Shown here: positions 36,453-48,412 of the stretch, piece after piece
Position numbering within the stretch: the first letter of the stretch is position 1
Layout: every line of letters begins with the position of its first letter
Source: Apostichopus japonicus
Taxonomy: Eukaryota > Echinodermata > Holothuroidea > Aspidochirotida > Stichopodidae
DNA: 64,000 bases
Reading direction: 5' to 3'
Assembly (NCBI RefSeq): GCF_037975245.1
Contig: NC_092574.1
Coordinates: forward strand, 6,874,713-6,938,712
Made by a program: the position numbers and the translations under genes
Notes under the pieces: generated by a model
Told to the model about the DNA's origin: nothing
Seen by the model: the letters and a program-made list of their open reading frames with translations, nothing else
Database searches by the model: none

Positions 36453-38001
36453 CTATCTTAGGCCATATGACTAGTAAGTGGTAGTGATTTGGTAAATATA
36501 TCCGATCGATATAGGCTAGTGTATATATTTGTGCCTTCCTATATGCTATACTTTCAGGTATGATGATTTTACTATAAGTTCTTTAGTAAGTTTTGTTACT
36601 ATAACGACATAGGTATAGCCTAGGTCTAATTTACAACAGGTGTGTAAAACCGAGATGATGGGGGAAAAAGGGAAAAAAAGATAGAGAGAGAATTAGACCC
36701 AGCGAATTCCGAACGCAGGCTGAATAACTCAGCCATTAAAAGTGACATATTTTACGTTGCAATCAAAAACGTAGAAAGTGCAGCCGTAAATTTGAGATCA
36801 ATCTCCAATTTAGTAGGCCTAATTAGTAACCCATGGAAACCCTTTGTCTCAGTGCCTGGCAGCAGATCTTTGCGCATGTGCAGGTCCACATTTTTCAAGC
36901 ACTCCTGACACATTTTTGACTTCGGGGTCTGTAATGTTTACCGACCAGGTAATATGTTGATCAATATCCAAATCAAGACAGAAATATACTTCTATAAACT
37001 ATTACGGAAATCATGTATTGACGGTTAGCACTCGGAAGGCAAGATCGCGCAAGAGTGACGGATAGCCTAAACATGCAATTGGCTTAGCACACAACACAGT
37101 AATGATGTTCGTGAGTGATATATAAAGTAGTTCTTGAACGTAGCATATTAATGTCACAGGGCCCCCCTCTGAATCTCCTTTCAGTACAAAGCAACCGCCT
37201 CTGTTATGTCATTCATAAAACATGATAAGCTTTTTCTCTCGTCAACGTCCCCCGACCCCGCCCTAGTTCTGATGACTACTATATATACGCATGCTATACT
37301 ATAGTGATGTAGTAGAAATAGCCAGGACGGTAAGCAAACAAAATATACTGTAATCAATGAGCTACATATTTGTTTATAATGATACGCCTGTTATCTTAAA
37401 CTGATATGCGACTGAACAAGGAAATGACTTCATGCCATATTCAATGTCACACGCCCATGTCAACTTAAAATTGTTTAAAAAATAAACATTACATCAGTGA
37501 AAATGAAATTAATATTAGACGCTTTGTACTTAATAGTTTGTCTTACCAGACGAGTTAACCGTTGATAATAGGAACGAACGTTAATTCTCCTCCTTACATC
37601 CAGTTACAACCAACGTGATGAGCTCATGCACTTGTTTCCTCGACTGATCCCGTAGGTTTACTTCACTGCACTATAAACATGAGTGTACTTCCGCGTAACA
37701 AGTCTAAAGATAGACAACCCGATTTAACATGTTTCCGCTGAGTGAAATGTGCAGTCTGTGAACAATATGTGTGTGTGTTGTCTCCCGCCCATCGACAAGC
37801 AGTGTAAACCGAAGCGATATGATTACCGCACAGGTCATGTTCCTATATACGCTGAATGTGAAAGTGTCGTGAAAAAGAGGAGGTGGCTTGGCTATACACA
37901 AAAAACTGTATGTTGGGATAAACAATGGGAGACGTAAAAGAGAAGAAACCCGTACCACTCGACAACAGAGATTCTACTGGTATGTGAATGCGTACAAACT
38001 G

Positions 38002-38003
38002 GT

Positions 38004-38056
<53 letters not shown>
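38002..38056. repeat. (TA)n microsatellite
   Basis: Pure TA with one ATTAT break, followed by TACATA/TATGTA units to about 38080. Confidence 0.9.
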
Positions 38057-38062
<6 letters not shown>

Positions 38063-39391
38063 CATATGTATATGTATATTCGTATATGGATGAGTGTTTC
38101 TCCAGTACTAACAAAATCGCCGACAAGTAGGCACGACAAATTTAACCTGTGTCAGTGATGACAGCCTACACGTGGGTCCTGACTCCTCAAAAAGTGGTCA
38201 CATGTGGTTTGGCTTTGTTTCGTACTCCCGACCTGTCCCATTCCCCTCAAATAACTTTCACGCACTTGTAGTCAAGGCCTCCAAATCTCCAACCCCACCC
38301 CACCCCACCCCACCCCACTCCTCAGAAACGAAACATCTAACTCAAGACAGATATAATCAACACGATTCCAATTAAAAGCGATATTTGTTTCTACTTTCAA
38401 TTCCTTATAATTAATTATAAGGGTTTCATCACAGTACACACCTTTCTTGGACGTATGTGTGTCGATTTGCTTCTCAAAGTGTGGTAGGAGTGTAGCCTAC
38501 ACTTTACTGTGTAGGAGTAATGCAACTGACATGTCTGGATTCTGAGTGCTGTCTATGAGGATGGGGCCTTATAGTCCAGTCAATCTGTCAGAAAGAAGAA
38601 AAAGAAAAAATGGGTCAACCTAACACTAATTGCCAAAAAAATGTTGGAGGTTTTTCACAGACAAATACCTGTACCTTGTGACAAACATATTAAAAATATA
38701 GCCTACATTCATCGAGGTTGCACAACCGAGCCAAAATATTCCCCCAAAAAAATCATAATAATAATGGTGGATCATGCCTGCGCTACATAGATACGAACTG
38801 CGTTCATTGTAAGCATTTTGCGAACTGATTATTAATTTCCCATTATTATGTTAATTAGGTAGCCTAATCCAGTTTAGCGAAAGAGCATGCGCCCTGGTGT
38901 ATTTTCATTCTCATTATAAGATAATTTTTATTAGAAACAGCAAAAAATGGGGGTTCCGTTGACATAATTATTATACCCGGGCCCCCACCTGACTTTCTAT
39001 GCCCCACGCGCATTAATTAATGTTGTACCTGTGTTGTAACAAGTGTTCTACCCAATATGCATATAGCAACGCGACTGATTTGCTGACAAATTTGATTCAT
39101 TAAAGTAACACAGTGATGAGCTGATCATTTGATTTCAGTCGTGAAACATGTCTTTTTTTTTTTTTTTCATTTTTTTTTAATGTTTGTCACGTATATTACG
39201 GATATTCATAAAGCCTAACTTGTAGTGGAATTTATGTTTATATTTTCTATTACAATCTTCAGAAATGTCACAAAATAGGAAGGGTTTCAAATTTTCAAAA
39301 TTGTTTTTTTTTCTCTCACATTTCATTGGATAATTATATGGCCAAATATCAAGAGAGTCTGGCAAAATTTGATTGGACAAAGGAAATAAAA

Positions 39392-39396
39392 TAATG

Positions 39397-39461
<65 letters not shown>

Positions 39462-39463
39462 TA
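39392..39463. repeat. (ATA)n microsatellite
   Basis: About 70 bp of AAT/ATA units. It reads as poly-Tyr on the minus strand, with no coding meaning. Confidence 0.95.
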
Positions 39464-40356
39464 TAATAATAACATGTCAATGACTTGAATCGAAGACTCA
39501 AATGAAGGCTTCGGTGACCGTCAAATCTCTCCAATTCTTGTCTGATCGTTGCCAGAAATCTGCAAGATGTTCGAGTCAATTGTTATAGAGAGAGAGACCA
39601 CCAAAGTGAACCCGTATGGTGACAACGATACATATATGCAGCGACACAGTGAAAATGATTTTGGTAGAAATGAACTGCCTACCTACCTATTTTTCATCAC
39701 CCTCTCCCACCCCCCCCCCCCCCCTTTATTCACATATTCGCCAGCTATTCAATTCTTACATAGAATATATCTACATCTTTCTCTTGTGTAGGACCAGGAT
39801 TGATGCCCATTCTATTGGAGGCGGTATATCATGTCAATTAGGAATTCTGACATATAATGGTCAACATTGCCAGCCACAAACCGAACAAAATGATCTGAAT
39901 CGACTCATTGTTTCAAACCGCCTCGTTTTTGGAAGAATTATTCCGTTCGCACATTTCTGCCGACTCCTCGATTACCGAAAGAATTTGAAATGAAGGGTTT
40001 ACCATTTAGCACAGATTTCGCTCACAAAATAAAAATGGAAAAAATGGAGAAAGAAAATAAAATGAAAAAATTACGAGTCAAAAAGCTGCGCCGGCATTCA
40101 TAAGAGCCAGTGCGGGAAAGAAATCACATTTTGGAAAAGAATGTTGGGGTACTTGCACATAGTTTTACTGTGCGGTGCTCGCAAAATGGCCGCTTACGGG
40201 TAGTATTTTCATAATAAGCCATAATAGTTTCATTTTGCATGAAAGCAATAAATACAGTGTAACAATATACTTTGTTGAATTGTACTGGTACATAACCATT
40301 ACTGACATTACTAGTTCAGACAGCATGCTACGTGTGGTTTTATGTTCATAACGGTA

Positions 40357-40741
40357 CATTAAAGGGAGGGAACATACGCGCACAAGGAAATGTCTGATGC
40401 CGGTAATCTGACCTATTTTCGAATGAGGTGTAACAGAAGTGTTAGACACCACAATGGATCCCAGAAAATACACACACAGCTTGCTACCGTCGGTAATTAG
40501 ACACTAATGTACAGTCACTACATACAGCTACGGTCAATACCTATAGGCACAGTGTACAAACGATACAGCGATGGACATCCCAGGTCCAGATAAAAGATAA
40601 CAATGTATCACGTTTCATTACTGTCTGCATTTTGTAGCGACAAGAAAAACTTAACTTGCATGCAAGCAACGGAAAGTTAACTTTTTTTCAGAGGGCGTCA
40701 CACGGTTTGGGGCGAGTCTTCAATGCATTTAATTGTTTGCA
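40357..40741. repeat. Dispersed repeat R, copy 2 (uninterrupted)
   Basis: Full-length relative of 33486-33711 plus 34861-35018. At the point where the first copy carries the 1149-bp element, this copy reads GGTCCAGATAAAAG with one CAG. Confidence 0.85.
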
Positions 40742-42287
40742 TATAGCAGCGCGAATCGCGCAAACAGCTCTCACAATCCCGCATATTCACCGGGAACATA
40801 CCGCAAAGTTACTGGCGAATTACGGTCTCCATTAACAATTTCAGTACCAGCGACAATAACCTAAAAATCCATGCAATATACAGAAATAACATGTGCTAGA
40901 AAATTGTTGACCTACATAAATATATATATATATATATACAACTCACCGAAAACATAATTTTATTTATTTAAATTATCAATAACGTAAATATCTCGTATCT
41001 ACACGGCTTTCCTATGCATACAACGCTAGCGCTGTATAAGTCTAGCCTAGCCTAAACCTAGCGCGGTCTGCTGGCCTCTATAATCATGTTGCGTCACTTG
41101 CTATGAATGACCCAGGTCTGCAATTCTGCATGACCTTTACAATTAAACTTCATATGCCAGTCGTCTTCTCAGCTACTCCACTCATGACCATGCATAAAAA
41201 AGTTCAGTTGTTCGAGAAATGTACGGAGCGACTGCGTGGTTAACCTGAACGGCTAACTTAAAATATATGTGTGAAAGCACGTGGGCAGCTATAACTTTGT
41301 GTGTTAGCTAGAAAAATCAGTTGTTGTTGAAATAAGACTGACCAATACATACAGGCATGTTGGCACTCATTACATTATTCATAAAGAACATTACTGACAG
41401 TTTTTGGAAGCTCTCATTAGGGGCCTTCGTTCAGAGAACCCCATACATGAATCGTTTATTGCTACCCCTCCGTTACTAACAGGTGTTTCCATTAATTCCA
41501 GTGCATGATGAGAATTACTTTTGCAAAACGGTCCTCCAAGTTTCCTCGACGGCGACATAGGATTCTGCGACGGTAACAGAAATATGGTACAACGGCGCGC
41601 CATATATGCCGCAAACACAGTTACTGACATGCTCTCCACACATCTCGCTTGCTCAGCTGATACTTATGACACCTTACTCTGCATTTTATTTTTATTTCGT
41701 TTTCGCTTCCGTCTTGCCTCACACTTTGCAGTCATGCACTAGTCCAACTTGAGAGATGTATAACTGGAATTGCACACATAAGAAACAATCTACATTATTC
41801 TCAACTGTCTGCAAGCACAGCAGAGAAGAAAGGCAAATACATAATAATAAAATGCATAAAAACCTGAAATGATAGTGAAACTATATAACTGTCCTAGAAA
41901 TGAAGAATTATATGACACGGTGGTGCTTTGCAAGTGATCGAAATTACACACACAATCCTCGGTACATAGTTCGAGATTGCCTCGCTGTAGTAGAGTAACG
42001 TTATATGACGCATGTAGGTATATTTAGGTGGGTGACTATACTAAATGGCACTATAGCGACTATTTGGTGAAGCCAAAATCCTATAGGCCTCGGGAATGGG
42101 CCGCAAAATGAGCCCAGCTGTGTCAGTGACCAGCACACGGAGGATGGAATACATTACTGCATGTACCCAAACTACAAAGGTATGTTCCTCTCTAACCTCA
42201 TCGCCGCAGATGGTTGGACATTAATCCTTATATACACCACATTGATCTCACGTGTAACACCACCCGCTCACAAGCGGCCAGTGGTGG
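40742..42287. other. Intergenic, no gene recognised
   Basis: An 82-codon minus-strand open frame at 41391-41639 has a fairly coding-like look but no family, start context or neighbouring exon, so it is not called. A short TA run lies at 40919-40938. Confidence 0.4.
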
Positions 42288-42295
42288 CGCTATAC

Positions 42296-42954
42296 CAAGG
42301 GCGGCGGAAGCACTTTTAATCTGGGGGGGGGGGGGGCACCGACATCAAAGGGCACTTTGCAGAAATTCGATTGGACTGATGCAGCCTTATATTTAGTACC
42401 CTTTAAAACTCTTATTGTATTATCTTATTTGCGTATACACGTCACTCCATCAACGCCCCCCCCCCCCTCAAGGAAAATATGCATACTAGCAATGCAATAT
42501 CCAATGTGCAAATTGGGAAACAAGGAACAAGTTTTCTTTTGAGACAAAATGAGGTGAAATCATGCTAGTTGCTAATGTAGGAATCTTCCGAATTAGAGTT
42601 TATTTCTTGTTAATATCTTAACAAATTTTTCCATTCGAAATAGCTTTGAGCTTGACCCACAGAAATTCATTAGAAGTCAGGGGCGTAGCCAGGATTTGCA
42701 AAGTTGTATGCACGACTATCTGAGCGGAGCGCCACCATCGGTTTGGCGCGGAGCGTACAAGAAAAATTTTGGTTTTACAAACCCCTCAGATGGCCGGAAA
42801 CGGCCCTTCCCGAGTGTTCATTCTGGTTCCCTGGCCTCTTGCTAACTTGAGACACCTCAATTTTTATGTAGAAAAAGGGCACATTTTTAACCTGAGGAAA
42901 AGTGGGGGGGGGGGGGGCACGTGCCCCCTGTGCCCCCCGGTTCCGCCGCCCTTG
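42296..42954. mobile_element. hAT-like element, 659 bp, with nested fragment
   Basis: The left end is CAAGGGCGGCGGAAGC; the right end inverts to CAAGGGCGGCGGAACC. An 8-bp direct duplication, CGCTATAC, lies at 42288-42295 and 42955-42962. Inside, at about 42680, a CAGGGGCGTAGCCAGG end with the GAGCGGAGCGCCACC block marks an inserted fragment of another family. No transposase. Confidence 0.88.
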
Positions 42955-42962
42955 CGCTATAC

Positions 42963-43049
42963 TCATGCAATATGATTAAAACGTAGATACAAACCCCCTT
43001 TGCACGCTCTGTAGACTACAGTGACTACGCATATAACGCCCATTAAAAG
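42963..43049. other. Short spacer, nothing recognised
   Basis: Unique sequence between the hAT-like element and dispersed repeat copy 2. Confidence 0.3.
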
Positions 43050-43345
43050 CCCCATTGACTTACACACTAAATCACAAAAGTAATGTGGTCTCTAAGTCTT
43101 GATAAAAGTTTTCACTAGCTAACGCTACCCATCACCGGATAGCTGACAAGATGGCCTTTCTTGGCACCATCAATTTTCCGTATCATGACCATGTAGATTA
43201 TTTTGCTATCCGAGCCGGAAGTTTTCGTCACTTATAAACAAACCTCTTCACTCAGTATAACAATTTTCCTACGCTGCTCCTGGGAGACCTAAAGGGGTCT
43301 AAAATTGCCTCAATTGACCCAATTTTCTCACCACATGTACTTCCA
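43050..43345. repeat. Dispersed repeat, copy 2 of the foldback centre
   Basis: Diverged copy of 9590-9900, sharing CCATTGACTTACACACTAAA and TATCATGACCATGTAGATTA in order. It is not flanked by ACTTAAGT arms here. Confidence 0.6.
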
Positions 43346-44820
43346 TTCATGTTGTCGATCTATTGCAAAGCACCAAGGTAGCATACTCCTATTAGAGTCT
43401 ATATCCATCCGCTCGATTGTTCTCCTTCAGGAAAAGTGCCAAGAAGCAGCAGGAAACATTTGTTTGACCTGTTACCAATCATGATCTAGTTTGTTGTGGC
43501 TTGCATGTTGAAGAACATGAATGGCAGTACATGTGGTGCCAACAAAGGGTTACAAAGGGGTTAATAACTTAGCAGGTGTTTGATAAAACTTAAAGGGGTA
43601 GGCCTATATAGTAATCCATATCACTTCATGACACTAGGCCTAATGGCTTTGTACTTATCGGTTTGGTTTCCACCAGTTTTATACCTTTCCTCGTGATATA
43701 TTAATGATCCTTTGACAAATATAAATTGCTGAAGGCATGAATGTTTTTGTTTACAAATGTGCTATGAAAACATTAATGTAAATACATGGGCAATGTATAC
43801 CGTACGCTTCTGGCCACCTGATGAACAGGCATAACCTAGGCCTTGAATTAAACCAAGGGTTCCCTAACTGGGGTGCATGAACCCCCAAGGGGGTGCGTGA
43901 GTCCACCCCAGGGGGTTCGTGAGACGTTTCTGAAAGTCAAAACAAAAGTTCTTTATGTTGAACTAAAATCTGATATATTATATAATTTAGTAATGTACCT
44001 ATCGCCAACTCTTCTCGCGTTCCATACGCATATGTTGCCATAGTAGTACCGTACCGTGCATGTGATAAAAAACAGGAGCATCCGTCTCATCGTGTGTGAT
44101 GGGTGATCGATGCGTGATAAAATTTGTGATATGATCTTGAAGTTTCCAAATAAATATTTGTTCATCTCTTGTTTTTTTTCCATTACAATCTTACATTATG
44201 AACTTGATCTTTTACTAAGCACTGTTACGCGTATTATAGTATAATAACTCTGACATCTGACATCCATCGTGGGGGGGATAAAGTTAGGGAAACCCCCTGA
44301 ATTAAACAGTTTGAACTCTCTTCCTTTCTTCCATACCATATTCGGCGTAGATTCAATCAATAACAACTACGGATTCTGGTGGGCTGCCAAGCAATGCTAG
44401 GAATAAAGTAACTATATAACCTTGAACTTTACATGACCTTGTACATACACCAAAATACGTCTCACGTAAGATTTATCTTAATTGTTATAATTTTATCATA
44501 TTTAATATAAAGTATACTTTAAGAAATACTAGTGATGTCATCACTCCCTAACCATTACCATTTTCATAAATGGTTCTGTATCAGATCCAGCCATTCACAC
44601 CAAGTAAGGACAGCACAGACAAACCACAATTCCAAATCATCCTTCAATCTTAAATTCTCAAAAGCTCTCACTCCCAACAACTCAAATCTGGGAACTCGGG
44701 ACATCCTGAAACATGACAATAATTATGTCTACTATGAATATAGTTGGTAATCAAATGAATGAATAAACCAGTTATATGGTTCTTACGTCTAGGCAGCGAC
44801 CAAGACACTCAATAAAATCC
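43346..44820. other. Intergenic, no gene recognised
   Basis: Mostly unique AT-rich DNA with GGGGGTGC repeats near 43870-43920. No supported ORF. Confidence 0.4.
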
Positions 44821-44829
44821 CTCAATCAA

Positions 44830-45752
44830 AGAAGAATGTGTAAAAGTAAGTTGGCCTGATGTTTCGATCCTATAGCAGGATCTTCTTCAGAGGCTAAATG
44901 ACAAGTAACAGTAACAGAAGGGACAAAAACACGCACAAAATACAGACAGGTTAATGAGCATGGTGAACACTAAGACTAGTATGAGATAGGTGTAAGGGGA
45001 TGTAAGACAAAGGATGGAGAGAAGATAGAAACAGGGGAAGAGGAGAGGTATAGGAGATAAACAGTAGAGGGACAGAAAGAGGATTAAGGGAAGGGGGCAG
45101 GGAATAAACTACTGAAGGACAAAGACAGAAAGGTGTGGAGAAAAAAGGGTGGAAGAGAGCTATGAGTAGAGGAGTGACAGGAGGGGGAAGGGGAGATGGA
45201 GGTGGGGGGGGGGACAAAAGAAAAGATAGTCATGTCCTTCCTGAATGTTGAGCCCATGTGGTTGAATTGTGCGAAGGCGTTGCATCCACAGTCTCTCTCT
45301 CTGCTGATTCGTATTAGGTCAGGGCGGCTACCTAAGGTTTCAATCCCCTGTATGGGACATGTCATTAATGATATGGTTGGGAAGGTTGAAGTGTTCTCAA
45401 ACCGGGGTCTCAGTCTTCATGTTGTTGACTGTGGATCTGTGACCATATATAATCGCTTCTTGAGGGTGGTTTTGGTTTCGCCAACATACTGGATGCCGCA
45501 AACTCTACAAGAGATCAGATATGATGACATTAGTGGTTGTGCAAGTGATGTGACCCTTAGTCTTGTGTGTGAGTTGCATGCTGTGGCTGGTGATGGAATT
45601 GGATTCAGCAATGTGGTGGCTGCAGACGAAGTACGATCACATTTAAATGTACTATGATGAATGTGTATAGGGTTAGAGGTTAGGGGTGGAACAGCAACAC
45701 GCACAAGAAGGTCTCGTAGGATGCGTGGTTGTCGGTCGAGTCCAAGCACCAT
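44830..45752 (-). mobile_element. Decayed Penelope-like retroelement (GIY-YIG part)
   Basis: The minus-strand frame ending near 45417 reads LISCRVCGIQYVGETKTTLK, the conserved start of a GIY-YIG endonuclease domain as found at the C-terminus of Penelope-like elements. About 130 bp further on, in another frame (near 45330-45240), it reads RLWMQRLRTIQPHGLN, the conserved end of the same domain. Frameshifts and a purine-rich simple stretch separate the parts, so it is dead. The terminal string TTTCGATCCTATAGCAGGATC at 44861 also occurs at 35195. The plus-strand ORF 45196-45657 is its shadow. Confidence 0.65.
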
Positions 45753-47073
45753 ACGAGAGACGAATTAACAAAGTACATGGAACCCCGGTAAACTTGTGTA
45801 CCTTCCAATTCACATACACAATCATAAATAAAAACTGATTAATGCAGCAAACCCAATTCCTCTCCTATCATCGTTTTTGAGATTCGACTTCACCACGACA
45901 GGAGCATAGTAATCCCCAAAATAGTAGAATAATTACAAAATGAGACAAAATTCACAAACAAATGTCGCGCGCATATTTTATAACACAGCAGAACTATAGA
46001 ACACTTACAGGTTTCAACCCAGACCAAAAAAATTGACAATTCAAGACCTTCATACGGAAGCTTAAAAGTGCCATCAACATAAGAAAACTTTGCCACAATA
46101 AGTCAACATTTTTCATTAAATTGTTTAGATAACAAGATAATATCAAAAATCAGAAAAATGATGGATTGCTCAGTTGCTTTAACTGAGCAATTGAACATTT
46201 TTCTGCAAAATGTTTAATTGACAACTTGAGATCTCGTCAATTTAACATTTTTTTTTCTGAAAAATGTTCAATTGTTCAACAAAAGAATGCTGGCTACACC
46301 ACTGGAGTAGGCCTAGCACAATGAAATGCTAAAGGATCGAAAACTGATGCGGATTCGTCATGTTAGTTTTACGAAACGTTTTACTTTACATAAGTACTCC
46401 TCCTGTACTTTAAATGGAGTACAAAGTATACGAATACTTTAGCATATGTGTCCGAGTATTGAATGACGTGTACAAATACTTTAGCGTCCGAACGAGTACT
46501 TGCGAATAGGTACTCGCGAGTAGGCTACTAGAGTACCGAGTAATTCACTGCATGCGAGTACTACATCACTGCTGTTTTGCCCCTCTCTTTGAACTCCATG
46601 CGTAGCCACGAAACACATCTAATGTTGGTACCTGTAATTAATCAGTGTACAATATCCAGAACCGTATAAACGATTTTGGCAATATCATAGATGAATCATG
46701 CTTTCCACGTTATGTTTTGTGTCTGGTCATATCGTGTTTGTAATATGTTCCGTGAAACTTAAAACTTAGCATCATCATTATTATTTAAGTAAAAGACTTC
46801 GGCTGTCTGGACGTTAATCTTGAACAAAATTGCAACCCCATATCTCCTCTTACACGACATGAAGTGGCTAGCTCTAATCCTCAAAGTGAGTCATATATCG
46901 ATTGAGACATTTGTTAAAATACACAACTGTAAATCCCAATGTGCATAACTACTTTTAATAGTGACAGTAAATACTTAGTGTTATTCGAGCAAGAGTGACC
47001 ACGATCTCACTTTATAGCATATTTCGGGCCAATACTGACGACCTTGTATGACGCGTATAACGATATTACCACA
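45753..47073. other. Intergenic, with a possible hAT end
   Basis: No gene recognised. At 46385-46572 there is a block rich in GAGTACT/AGTACTC ending ACTACATCACTG, resembling termini of hAT-like families; assignment is weak. Confidence 0.35.
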
Positions 47074-47078
47074 TTCTG

Positions 47079-48407
47079 CAGGGGCGTATCCAGGATTTTC
47101 CAATAGGGGGGCGCCAGGCATGAATGATCGCCGTCCTTGGGGATGGGTCTAAGGGGAGGGGTGTACAATTTTTGCTTTCAAAGAAGGGCTGAAATGCAAA
47201 ATGGTGTCATATGCATGGGCGGCGATCCGTACTTCCGAGTGGGGGGGGGGGGGGATATGACCTTGTTGACTATCTAAGCGTAGCGCCACCATGAGTTGGC
47301 GCGAAGCGTACAAGAAAATTTTGGGATTAACAAACCCTCTAGATGGCCGGAAACGGCACTTCCCGAGGTTTCCAAGCGGCATATACCCAACTTTAAAATA
47401 GGGATGTCATGTCCGAAATATCTCATAATCAGGATCCAAAATACTTTTTTTTTTAATTTCGGGTGTTATTTTGGGAAAATTGCCCCTGTCAATCTTGTTT
47501 CAGGCCCAACGTTAGAATGTTCGAGAGCTCTGTTATATTATTCGATGAAGAAAATGGCCTCATGCAGGCTATTATAGGCCTATACACATGCAATACACAA
47601 TTACACATAGTTACATTCCTAGGTACCGATTGCTAGGGCATCCAGGTGAAACGTGTATTAAGCATTACCCTGGTTACATGAGATTCTCAGCTGTTCGAGG
47701 GAACATGTACGTGTGTAGGCCTACTATAGGGCCTATATGAATACTATGAGGGTGCATATATGTACTATATCAATACCGTGGGCGCAATAATACATTTTGT
47801 TGTTATAGGGCCAATGAAGCCTACAGTCAACTATTTTTGCTTTATAAAGACGCTTTATTTGAAAAGATCGCACTGCGTTTATGGTAGGCGAGAAATGAAG
47901 CTAAAAAAGAGCCGTACATTAACGAAGATGCATAAATGTAGGCATGAAAATATTCTTATCCGTGGCATTTGGTGGGGGGGGGGGGATATGGTGCATTACA
48001 TCCCCTCCACCCATTTTCATGGGGGGATATATCCCCCCTCCACCCAGGATCGCCGCCCATGGCCATATGTGATCCATTTTTCGACCTTAATAATAAGCAA
48101 CATTTCCAGTAAATATGGACACAAAATGCACAATTTAGTATGGCTGGCATGTCATTTAGTGTTTATAGTGATAATACCAACACAATTACCATCTATGTTT
48201 CTAAAACTATTATGCCGCCGAACTTCGCCAGAACCTTTTTTTGGCAAACAAAAAATAAAGCATACGGGAGGGGGGGGGGGGGTTGAGCGATCACCGACAT
48301 CTCACATAAAGGTCGTCATCAATTTTTTTTTTTTTTTTTCTTTTTTTTGGTGACGGCCAATAGGGGGGGCGCGCGCCTGTTGCGCCCCCCCCCTGGATAC
48401 GCCCCTG
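47079..48407. mobile_element. Non-autonomous element with CAGGGGCGTATCCAGG ends
   Basis: Perfect 16-bp inverted termini, CAGGGGCGTATCCAGG. TTCTG is directly repeated at 47074-47078 and 48408-48412. Subterminal G/C-rich GGCGCGCGCC stretches match the element at 11381-13556. It contains the AAGCGTAGCGCCACC block. A 197-codon open frame inside (47760-48353) has no similarity and crosses G- and T-runs, so it is taken as chance. Confidence 0.78.
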
Positions 48408-48412
48408 TTCTG

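Larger units (their letters stand above)
35432..40356. other. Intergenic, no gene recognised
   Basis: Holds a hairpin repeat (36424-36452), a TA tract (38002-38056), CCCCA repeats (38295-38318) and a long (ATA)n run (39392-39463). No open frame has recognisable similarity or supporting splice signals. Confidence 0.4.

Noticed and set aside
41391-41639. 82-codon minus-strand ORF with coding-like composition
   Set aside because: No similarity recognised, no supporting exon and competing open frames on the other strand; left uncalled.
45196-45657. 153-codon plus-strand ORF
   Set aside because: Shadow of the decayed Penelope-like GIY-YIG frame on the minus strand.
47760-48353. 197-codon ORF inside a transposon
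   Set aside because: Crosses G-runs and a T-run, has no domain and lies in a non-autonomous element.
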